Source: Tannerella sp.
GTDB taxonomy: Bacteria > Bacteroidota > Bacteroidia > Bacteroidales > Tannerellaceae
Reading direction: 5' to 3'
DNA: 5,156 nt
NCBI GenBank assembly: GCA_031262895.1
Contig: JAISGW010000029.1
Span: 1 to 5,156, forward strand
A program made the position numbers and the translations under genes. The notes beneath the pieces were generated by a model. It searched no databases. It was not told the origin of the DNA and saw nothing but the letters and a program-made list of their open reading frames with translations. The stretch's first letter is position 1. Every line of letters begins with the position of its first letter. This document shows, in pieces, positions 1 to 5,156 of this stretch.

Positions 1-1230
1 TACAAATGGCGGGCGATGCGCGCTAACGGTGTCGCCGAGGAATACGTCACGGGCAGGAAGCCTTCCTACGAACGTTTCCTGAAATGGGCGGAAACGATGC
101 CCTATCTCATGCGCAACCCGCTTTATCATTGGACGCATCTGGAGTTGAAACAGATTTTCGGCATTTCTAAGGTCTTGAATCCGGACAGTGCCCGCGAGAT
201 ATACGAGGAAGCTACGGAGAAACTGCAGTCGCCTGCGTTCAGCGCCTGCGGCCTGCTGCAAAGGATGCGGGTGGAGGTGCTTTGTACGACCGACGACCCG
301 GCCGACGACCTGCGTTGGCATCGGCTTATCCGGGAAAAGGGCGGATGTTCGGCTCGGGTGCTGCCCACCTGGCGGCCCGACAAGGCGGCGGCCGTGGAAG
401 AGCCGGCTACTTATAGGGCTTACCTCGCCCGTTTGGAAGCGGCCTGCGGAAAGGACATCCGCTCGTATGACGCCTTGCTCGAGGCGCTTCAGCAAAGGCA
501 CGACTTCTTCGCCGAAATGGGTTGCCGTGCTTCCGACCACGGCCTCGAATCTTTTCCCGATGCCTCTTGCACAGAGGCGGATTTGCGCGCCATCTTCCGG
601 AAAGTACGCGAAGGGAAAACGCCCGATGCCTCGGAAGCGGCCTGCTTTCGTGCCGCCCTCTTGTACGAAGGCGCCCGTATGGACGCCCGCGCCGGTTGGG
701 TGCAGCAGTTCCACGTCGGGGCCAATCGCAACAACAACGGCCGCCTCTTCCGGCACCTCGGTCCCGATGCCGGCTGCGACGCCATCGCCGACGGCAATTA
801 CATCGCCCCGATGAACCGCTTCTTCGACCGCCTTGACAGCGAGGGGCTGCTGGCGAAGACAATCCTCTACAACCTCAATCCCCGCGACAACGTCGCCTGC
901 ATGGCTAATGCCTACAACTTCAACGACGGCTCCCTGCCCGGTAAGATGCAATACGGCGCCGCCTGGTGGTTCCTCGATCAGGTCAAAGGGATAGAAGCAC
1001 AGTTGGAGACACTTTCCGCGCTCGGCTTGCTCTCGCGCTTCGTCGGGATGGTGACCGATTCACGCAGCTTTCTCTCTTATCCGAGGCATGATTACTTCCG
1101 GCGCATCCTTTGCAACCTCCTGGGCCGCGACTTGGAACGCGGCCTGTTGCCTGTCGAAGAGCTGCCTTTTATCGGTCGCATGGTGGAAGCCATCTGTCAC
1201 GACAATGCCAAAAGTTATTTCGGCTTTTAA
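1..1230 (+). CDS. uxaC: Uronate (glucuronate/galacturonate) isomerase UxaC, 5'-truncated by window edge
   Basis: Uronate isomerase interconverts D-glucuronate with D-fructuronate and D-galacturonate with D-tagaturonate, the first cytoplasmic step of hexuronate breakdown. The frame is already open at base 1 and reads YKWRAMRANGV, a conserved family stretch, so the ATG at 16 is an internal methionine and not the start. The visible part is 409 residues; the family is about 470, so roughly 60 N-terminal residues, including the expected HxH metal-binding motif, lie outside. Counting from the first codon seen, family blocks are TTDDP (about 96-100), CRASDHG (175-181), FHVGANRNNN (237-246, cf. HIGAxRNNN), GAAWWFLDQ (319-327), TDSRSF (352-357) and the terminal CNLLG and DNAKSYF blocks. 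No truncation or frameshift is visible inside. It ends TAA and converges on cas6. The amidohydrolase-superfamily assignment is known for the family; the identity is secure. It has no evident functional link to the CRISPR genes. Confidence 0.96.
   Translation, partial: YKWRAMRANGVAEEYVTGRKPSYERFLKWAETMPYLMRNPLYHWTHLELKQIFGISKVLNPDSAREIYEEATEKLQSPAFSACGLLQRMRVEVLCTTDDPADDLRWHRLIREKGGCSARVLPTWRPDKAAAVEEPATYRAYLARLEAACGKDIRSYDALLEALQQRHDFFAEMGCRASDHGLESFPDASCTEADLRAIFRKVREGKTPDASEAACFRAALLYEGARMDARAGWVQQFHVGANRNNNGRLFRHLGPDAGCDAIADGNYIAPMNRFFDRLDSEGLLAKTILYNLNPRDNVACMANAYNFNDGSLPGKMQYGAAWWFLDQVKGIEAQLETLSALGLLSRFVGMVTDSRSFLSYPRHDYFRRILCNLLGRDLERGLLPVEELPFIGRMVEAICHDNAKSYFGF
1227..1230. other. Overlapping convergent stop codons of uxaC and cas6 (TTAA)
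   Basis: The palindrome TTAA supplies the TAA of uxaC (1228-1230, plus strand) and the TAA of cas6 (1229-1227, minus strand). There is no intergenic space and I see no hairpin followed by a T-run around the junction, so each transcript must extend antisense into the other gene before it ends. Confidence 0.9.
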
Positions 1231-1892
1231 TGACAGGCGTATACGGTGCCGAAGCCGAGGCTGACACCTTTACCGAGGCCGATGAAAGGCGGGAAGGAAA
1301 CATTACAGCGAAAACTGAGGTCGAAGGCATCCATCTTGACTCGTTTGTATTCGGCTACGCTGCTGCGTTCGATTTCGTCTATTTGACAGACGATCGGTTT
1401 GTCAAGGTGAATGCCCAGCCCTTTGGCAAAGGAAAGGATGTTACCTGTGAGTATCTTTTCCAGCATAGCGCCACGTTCGGCTAAACTATCCATGGCTTTG
1501 TATGCGGAATAGTTCTCCTGGTTGAGCGGGAGCCAACGGGTCAGGCGGTAAGCGAAAGCGCTGTCCCATACTTGCACGAGCGTCTCTCCGGCTTTGACCG
1601 AGGACAGTTCCAAGGCACTTTGCCTTTCGCCTAAGCGAATGCCGGAAGGGAAGGCGGCAAAGAAACCCCCTATGGCTTCGGCCCCTTCGCTCAGACAGAC
1701 GATGGCCGCCGAACCGTTCAGTCGTTTATACTGGATGAGTGGATACGCATAGCGGAAGCCTTCCTCCGTATGGTTGTGGAATAGGACGTTGGCATCGGCC
1801 ATGGCGTGGATAATGGCGCCCCGGAACAAGGGCAGCTCCTTGGCGCGCAACGGGGTCTTGAAGCGGACGATAAGGTATTTCTGTTTATTCAT
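1227..1892 (-). CDS. cas6: CRISPR-associated endoribonuclease Cas6 (Bacteroidota/Cas6b-like)
   Basis: Cas6 cuts the CRISPR precursor transcript within each repeat to release crRNAs. The 221-residue product fits the family length. The C-terminus carries a glycine-rich loop, GLGKGVSLGFGT (residues 205-216), the hallmark of Cas6-type RAMP proteins. The N-terminal half has FRGAIIHAM (23-31), FHNH (38-41) and YAYPLIQYK (48-56), a block I recognise from Bacteroidota Cas6 proteins. Candidate catalytic histidines are H29, H39 and H41; which one acts cannot be told from sequence alone. The ATG start lies 2 nt after the cas2 stop, which supports translational coupling and makes an alternative start unnecessary. 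It is the last gene of the minus-strand cluster, and its TAA stop overlaps the TAA of the convergent uxaC. A different RAMP-family RNase is possible but unlikely given the neighbours. Confidence 0.88.
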   Translation of the reverse strand: MNKQKYLIVRFKTPLRAKELPLFRGAIIHAMADANVLFHNHTEEGFRYAYPLIQYKRLNGSAAIVCLSEGAEAIGGFFAAFPSGIRLGERQSALELSSVKAGETLVQVWDSAFAYRLTRWLPLNQENYSAYKAMDSLAERGAMLEKILTGNILSFAKGLGIHLDKPIVCQIDEIERSSVAEYKRVKMDAFDLSFRCNVSFPPFIGLGKGVSLGFGTVYACH

Positions 1893-1894
1893 AG

Positions 1895-2365
1895 CTAAAA
1901 GAACAGGGTGTTTTTGTTTTTCAAGAGTATGTCCATGTCGATGCTTTTGCCGATGATGCGCATGGCTTGCAGGTAATCGGTAGAGATGGGGCAGACAATG
2001 ATGCTGTCGTCGTTTTCATAGCAGGCCTGCACGGCGGCCAGGTCGTCCTTGATTTGGGCGTAAACGGCATGTTCGGTGTCGGCCAGGAAGATGGATTTTT
2101 GTATCCTCAGGCAACCCTTGCGTAAGAGGTATTTGACAATCTGGTTGCGCACCCGGTTGTTTTCAATGTCGTACATGACGAAAAATAACATATTCAACTT
2201 ATCGTGTTTGCGGTTGACGATTCCCATGATTTGTTCCACCCTTTGTTCGATGGAGACGATGCCCTCTTCCGGCTCCTCTTCCCGTTCCGGCTTTTTCCGG
2301 GGCAAGCCTGAACGGTAGAGCTTCCTCATCCGTTCCGCAAAGGATATTTCTTTCTTCTGCCTCAT
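1895..2365 (-). CDS. cas2: CRISPR-associated protein Cas2 with an N-terminal extension
   Basis: Cas2 dimers bridge two Cas1 dimers in the spacer-integration complex. Residues about 57-156 are a standard Cas2 fold: MLFFVMYDIENN (59-70) holds beta-1 with the conserved Asp (D66), followed by the RVRNQIVKYLLRKGCLRIQKS helix and strand, then IIVCPIS. Ahead of this lies an unusual extension of about 56 residues: basic and amphipathic (residues 1-27, with ERMRKLYRSG), then an acidic EREEEPEEG patch, then a helix-like segment. The ATG at 2365 overlaps the TGA of the CAPP frame as ATGA, typical of coupled translation, which favours this start. A second in-frame ATG at 2191 (M59) would give a classic Cas2 of about 98 residues; no clear ribosome-binding site precedes either. 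The gene ends in TAG, with a TGA in the same frame two codons later that overlaps the cas6 ATG. Confidence 0.92.
   Translation of the reverse strand: MRQKKEISFAERMRKLYRSGLPRKKPEREEEPEEGIVSIEQRVEQIMGIVNRKHDKLNMLFFVMYDIENNRVRNQIVKYLLRKGCLRIQKSIFLADTEHAVYAQIKDDLAAVQACYENDDSIIVCPISTDYLQAMRIIGKSIDMDILLKNKNTLFF
2362..2365 (-). promoter_or_regulatory. ATGA stop/start overlap coupling the CAPP frame to cas2
   Basis: The TGA ending the TPR/cold-shock segment and the ATG of cas2 share the sequence ATGA. This is a classic termination-reinitiation arrangement. It implies that ribosomes were meant to reach the end of the full-length CAPP frame before starting cas2, so the upstream TAG at 2869 may lower cas2 translation as well. 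Confidence 0.75.
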
Positions 2366-2868
2366 ATAGTAAGGGGTTTGACTTGGACGGCCACTTCGGT
2401 CTCGCAGTTTTTCTTCTTGTCGAAGCCTTTGCCGAGGCGGAAGCTGACGGCTTGCCCGACGGCGGCCTTTGCCGGTTGGCCGATGAAGTCTTTCAGCCGA
2501 AAGTAGTAACTCCTGTTTTTGCCGACTTTGATGAAGCCGGCCTTCCCGCTGGGAAGTATGGAGAGGATGTGCCCTTCTTGCAAAGGCTCGTTCTTGTCCT
2601 TCAGCGCCTGCCAGAGGCGGTGTGCTTTGCGTTCGGTCTCCTTGCTGTCGTCATGCTCCCTTACGAGGCGGCTCAGTTCCATATGCAGGGCGGCTTCTTC
2701 GGGCTTGCCTGCCAAGGAAAAGAGTTTGGCCATCAATTGGTATAAGCCTCCTTTCTTGTCGGAGTCGCCACTGTTCAGGGCGCTGTCGAGTGTGTAGTCC
2801 AAAGCTTTTGCATATTCTCCTTGCCGGTAATATTGCTCGGCTATTTCCCTTTGGATGAACCATTCTTT
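2362..2868 (-). pseudogene. C-terminal part of the interrupted CAPP gene: last TPRs plus cold-shock-like domain
   Basis: This 168-residue open segment directly follows the TAG at 2869-2871 in the same frame as the upstream primase gene. It opens with KEWFIQREIAEQYYRQG, which reads as the next TPR helix pair, and a further TPR-like unit covers residues about 42-72. Residues about 99-166 look like a cold-shock OB-fold: GHILSI, GKAGFIKV (RNP-1 position, cf. KGFGFI), SYYFRLKDF (RNP-2 position, cf. VFVHFSAI), VGQAVSFRLG and a closing VAVQVKPL. Such domains bind single-stranded nucleic acid. No ATG lies near the segment's start; the first in-frame ATG is at 2733, inside a TPR helix, and a TTG at 2802 is an unconvincing start. 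It is therefore best read as the tail of the upstream gene, separated by a nonsense codon. Its TGA overlaps the cas2 ATG. The cold-shock assignment is by pattern; the TPR continuity is clear. Confidence 0.8.
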
Positions 2869-2871
2869 CTA
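2869..2871 (-). other. In-frame amber (TAG) codon interrupting the CAPP reading frame
   Basis: Read on the minus strand the context is CTGAGCCGC-TAG-AAAGAATGG. The codons before it encode the end of one TPR unit (LALLSR) and the codons after it the start of the next (KEWFIQREIA), with no shift of frame. One base change from CAG (Gln), AAG (Lys) or TGG would produce it. It falls at a loop between TPR helices. It could be a real nonsense mutation, a recoded or suppressed codon, or a base-call error; the sequence cannot decide. Confidence 0.85.
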
Positions 2872-4668
2872 GCGGCTCAGCAGTGCGAGCTGTTGCTTCA
2901 AGGCTTCACCGTATAGTCCCTTACCTTCGTAACAGAGGCCTATGCGCCAGCGGAACCAGACCTCGTTGTCGTAGTGGAGCGGCTTGACGGCTTCCAAGGC
3001 TTCTTCGCAGAGCTGCAGGCACTCGTCCCATCTCCCTGCTTCGAGCAAGGCCCGCGAACGTATCATATAATATTGCTCCCGTTTGGAGGCCAGTTCGCGT
3101 TCCTTGCCGTTACGGTCGGTGAAACGGAAGGCTTTGTCGTCGAGCAGGGCCGGCTGCAGCAAGGCTGTCCATGTCAAAAGCTGTTCGGTGGGGAAGGAGG
3201 CTTTCCCGTTCAAATAGTTCAACACTTTGAAGAGGGTGACGGTATAAGCGGAATAAGTGTCTTCCTGCTTGCAGAGTTGCACCACGGCTTTGGCGGCTTT
3301 GAAATAACGGGCCTCGTCCTTCACCTTTTCCGAGGTAATTTCGGTGTAATAGATGCACCAGGCGTATAGGCTCTTGACCGGTTCGAAGGCGGGATTCAAT
3401 CGCCAAGCCTGCCGGCAGACGTCGAGTGCCGCCTTGTAGTCTTTCGTTTGTTTGAGGCAGAAGGCGTAATGCCAGCCGTCCCATTCGTTGCAGGCTTCCC
3501 GATGGCCGTTCCATAAGTCGCGGTAGAGCGGCAGTGCCTCCGCGTAGTTCTTGACGGCGTTCAGGGCGTTGGCCTGCTGGCGGATTTGCCCGGCCTTGTC
3601 GGGAAGGGGCGCTTGTGTGAGCGGCAAGTTCTCGTTTACCAGCGTGTAATCGTCGATGAATGTCCGAATATAGGAGGCCATCAGCTCGTTTAGCCGGGGC
3701 GAGGTGCCTTGGCGGGGCGACTGCACGACGGTGAAGCCGCGGTGGCCGAAGAAGAGGTTTACCTCGGCTTGTGCCGCTCCGGCGTGAAAACGGAACTTTT
3801 TGCCGTATTGGATGTTTTCTACCGTGTTGACCTGTACACCCGATTCGCCGATGTATTGGAGCAGTTTCTCAAGAATGTCGTCCAATTCCTCCGGCACATA
3901 AACTTGGGGCTTCGGCTTGGGCTGGCGCGATTTGGCCTGAAGCCTGGCTTTGATGAAGCTGATGGCCGCTTCGTCGGGGCCTGTGGCTTGTGCCGGCGGT
4001 TCCGAAGGGGTAGGGGCGGCCTTTTGCCCGTCCATCTCCTTTTGTATTTGATGACGCAGCTCGCCGATGGCAAAGGGGTTGTCGAAATCCACAAAGTCGC
4101 CTGCTACGATGGCCTCAGCTTCGGTATTGAAATAGGCGTCCGGGTCGTAGCTGAGGAAGCAGGCGCGGGAAGCGTCGGAGGTGCGGGAGTCAATGACCTG
4201 TTCGAAATGGTATTGTTGCGAAAAGGCGCGGATGAAGGTCTTATAGAAGAGGGAGTAGCGTCCGGCGTCGAAGCAGCGCTCGCTCAGGCGGAAAAGCAGC
4301 TTGAGGCCGTCTTCGCCGGGCGAGAGGAAGCAGAGCATTACCCTGCTGTCGGCCTGCAATTGGGCGCGGAGCGACGGCAAATCCATTTCCTTTTCGGAGA
4401 CATGGTCGATGTCAAGGATGAAGTACTCGATGTAACCGAAATTTTCCATCCGTCGGTAAGGCGGGTCGAAAACGCCCCCGACTATGTATGGGAGTTCCCG
4501 TTTCATCAAGCCGTATTGTTTCTTGTCGATCTTGCGTACGGCCCGCAGCCGGCGTATCTGTTCCAGGGTGACCGTTTCGGGTTGCCTGACGGCTTCAAAA
4601 AGTTGCCCGGCCTCGATGCCCTCAAGCGGGTCGTCTTTCTGTGTAATGTGTTTTCCTAATGACAACAT
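2869..4668 (-). CDS. CRISPR-associated primase-polymerase (CAPP), AEP + TPR, ended early by an in-frame TAG
   Basis: CAPPs are primase-polymerases of the archaeo-eukaryotic primase superfamily encoded next to cas1/cas2 and implicated in CRISPR adaptation. Residues about 1-195 match the BT4734/VirE-N-like AEP domain: a DxD metal motif in YFILDIDHV (D86, D88), SPGEDGLKLLFRL (116-128), and D160 followed by SDASRACFLSYDPDAYFN (164-181). A low-complexity, Pro/Ala/Gln-rich linker spans about 206-260. Residues about 280-345 form a compact, unassigned alpha/beta-looking domain. From about 355 to the end are TPR-like helix pairs (NYAEALPLYRDLW, DYKAALDVCRQAW, GRWDECLQLCEEAL, GLYGEALKQQL). The ATG at 4668 is the only sensible start; upstream codons in the frame contain no ATG. 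The product is 599 residues, but TPR coding resumes immediately after the TAG, so the intact gene would run to 2362 (about 768 residues). The AEP and TPR domains themselves show no damage. It sits between cas1 (37-nt gap) and cas2. Confidence 0.86.
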   Translation of the reverse strand: MLSLGKHITQKDDPLEGIEAGQLFEAVRQPETVTLEQIRRLRAVRKIDKKQYGLMKRELPYIVGGVFDPPYRRMENFGYIEYFILDIDHVSEKEMDLPSLRAQLQADSRVMLCFLSPGEDGLKLLFRLSERCFDAGRYSLFYKTFIRAFSQQYHFEQVIDSRTSDASRACFLSYDPDAYFNTEAEAIVAGDFVDFDNPFAIGELRHQIQKEMDGQKAAPTPSEPPAQATGPDEAAISFIKARLQAKSRQPKPKPQVYVPEELDDILEKLLQYIGESGVQVNTVENIQYGKKFRFHAGAAQAEVNLFFGHRGFTVVQSPRQGTSPRLNELMASYIRTFIDDYTLVNENLPLTQAPLPDKAGQIRQQANALNAVKNYAEALPLYRDLWNGHREACNEWDGWHYAFCLKQTKDYKAALDVCRQAWRLNPAFEPVKSLYAWCIYYTEITSEKVKDEARYFKAAKAVVQLCKQEDTYSAYTVTLFKVLNYLNGKASFPTEQLLTWTALLQPALLDDKAFRFTDRNGKERELASKREQYYMIRSRALLEAGRWDECLQLCEEALEAVKPLHYDNEVWFRWRIGLCYEGKGLYGEALKQQLALLSR

Positions 4669-4678
4669 TGCTTTTAGT

Positions 4679-4706
4679 GTGAAGGGTGAAGAGTGGAGAG
4701 TGAAGT
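4679..4706. repeat. Four tandem 7-bp units (GTGAAGR) between cas1 and the CAPP gene
   Basis: On the plus strand the units are GTGAAGG, GTGAAGA, GTGGAGA and GTGAAGT, one substitution or less from a GTGAAGR consensus. They fill most of the 37-nt gap between the cas1 stop (4706-4708) and the CAPP start (4668). On the coding strand they are pyrimidine-rich. Similar short purine-rich tandem repeats occur between genes in Bacteroidales (from memory). No promoter motif of the TAnnTTTG type is visible in this gap, so CAPP is probably transcribed from upstream of cas1. Confidence 0.7.
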
Positions 4707-5156
4707 TATGGTTTAAATAGCTGAGCGAGGGCTTGGCAAAAGAGGTCGATGTGGGTGAGGCGCGAACGTTCCGTGCCGCCGATGGAGATGACCTCGGCCA
4801 GGTAATCGTTGACCGACTGTATCAGGACGCGCCGCCCCAGCCCTTCGAGCCAGTAAGAGCCGTCGTCGCGCACGGAGTAGTATTCCTCGCCTACGACCTC
4901 CTGCCGGGCCAGGGTCCAGACCACATAGTCAATCCAGATGCGGTATTTCTCTATCACGTCGTAGACCAGAACAGGGCGCTTGTATTCGTCACGGTGCAGG
5001 AGGCCGATGTAAGGGTCGATGCCGGCCCGGATGAGCGCGCCTTCTATCTTTCCGTACAACATGCCGTAGCCGTAGTTCAGCAGGGCGTTGACGATGTCGG
5101 TGGCGGGATGCTGCGAACGTTCGGCGAAGCGGCAGCCTTCCGGCAGGAAAAAGTTC
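4706..5156 (-). CDS. cas1: CRISPR-associated integrase Cas1, C-terminal part (5' end beyond window)
   Basis: Cas1 is the metal-dependent integrase that inserts new spacers at the leader end of the array. The frame is open from base 5155 leftwards, so the ATG at 5062 is internal; about 149 residues are visible. The helical core reads VNALLNYGYGMLYGKIEG, followed by AGIDPYIGLLH, whose His is the conserved metal ligand, and VYDVIEKYR, holding the D-x-x-E motif (12 and 15 residues after the His). The first catalytic Glu lies about 65 residues before the His in known Cas1 proteins and so is outside the window. The tail ends ALAQLFKP with TAA. No domain is fused at the C-terminus. Because the N-terminus is missing, a fusion there, such as the reverse transcriptase or Cas6-RT fusions known in Bacteroidota, cannot be excluded. 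It is the first visible gene of the cluster, 37 nt before CAPP. Confidence 0.94.
   Translation of the reverse strand, partial: NFFLPEGCRFAERSQHPATDIVNALLNYGYGMLYGKIEGALIRAGIDPYIGLLHRDEYKRPVLVYDVIEKYRIWIDYVVWTLARQEVVGEEYYSVRDDGSYWLEGLGRRVLIQSVNDYLAEVISIGGTERSRLTHIDLFCQALAQLFKP

Noticed and set aside
407..862. Arginine-rich minus-strand frames and plus-strand frames inside uxaC (also 188-814 and 522-836)
   Set aside because: These are shadows of uxaC; their low-complexity Arg/Pro/Ser-rich products are typical of wrong-frame reading in G+C-rich genes.
2362..2802. An independent gene starting at TTG 2802
   Set aside because: The same frame continues upstream for 22 more codons as TPR helix up to the TAG, so a start here would begin inside a TPR unit. 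It is better taken as the CAPP tail.
2651..2863. Minus-strand ATG at 2863, just after the TAG, as a reinitiation start
   Set aside because: It opens a different frame and its product (MVHPKGNS...) has no TPR or cold-shock features, whereas the in-frame continuation does.
2869..2871. Pyrrolysine or other programmed amino-acid insertion at the TAG
   Set aside because: Pyrrolysine is not expected in Bacteroidales, the position lies in a TPR loop without catalytic need, and I saw no convincing stem-loop immediately downstream.
3709..4659. 316-codon plus-strand open frame
   Set aside because: It is antisense to the primase and middle domain of CAPP, which show clear conserved motifs; the plus-strand translation shows no recognisable domain. 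Long shadows are expected in G+C-rich coding DNA.
1227..5156. CRISPR repeat-spacer array
   Set aside because: I looked for repeated units of about 25-40 bases at regular spacing on both strands and found none; the only tandem repeat is the 7-bp array at 4679-4706.

Overview
The window looks like a chromosomal segment of a member of the Bacteroidales (Bacteroidota). The evidence is the Bacteroides-type uronate isomerase, the Bacteroidota-type Cas6, the BT4734/VirE-N-like primase domain, and the absence of clear Shine-Dalgarno sequences at gene starts. By eye the G+C content is a little over one half and rather even along the window, so I do not name a genus.

Layout. Positions 1-1230 (+ strand) hold the 3' six-sevenths of uxaC, a housekeeping uronate-catabolism gene whose beginning lies outside the window. 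The rest, 1227-5156, is a single minus-strand CRISPR-associated cluster. In transcription order (right to left) it contains: the C-terminal half of cas1 (its 5' end is beyond the right edge), a 37-nt gap with a 7-bp tandem repeat, a CRISPR-associated primase-polymerase (CAPP) gene, cas2, and cas6. CAPP and cas2 overlap by ATGA and cas2 and cas6 are 2 nt apart, so these genes are almost certainly one operon. cas6 and uxaC are convergent and their stop codons overlap in a TTAA.

How the genes fit together. Cas1 and Cas2 form the spacer integrase. Cas6 cuts CRISPR precursor RNA at the repeats. CAPP proteins are archaeo-eukaryotic-type primase-polymerases that occur beside cas1/cas2 and have been implicated in processing or making spacer DNA before integration. 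The window therefore carries an acquisition and crRNA-processing module. No effector gene (Cas10/Cmr/Csm, Cas3, Cas9) and no repeat-spacer array is visible; they must lie beyond the right edge, elsewhere in the genome, or be absent. The known association of CAPP with type III systems is background knowledge, not something seen here.

Most notable point. The CAPP reading frame is interrupted by one in-frame TAG (2869-2871). On both sides of it the same frame encodes continuous TPR-like helices, and the part after the stop ends in a cold-shock-like OB-fold domain and then overlaps cas2 by ATGA. The intact protein would be about 768 residues: primase - unassigned alpha/beta domain - TPRs - cold-shock domain. 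As read, the gene gives a 599-residue protein lacking the last TPRs and the cold-shock domain, unless the stop is read through, suppressed or a sequencing error.
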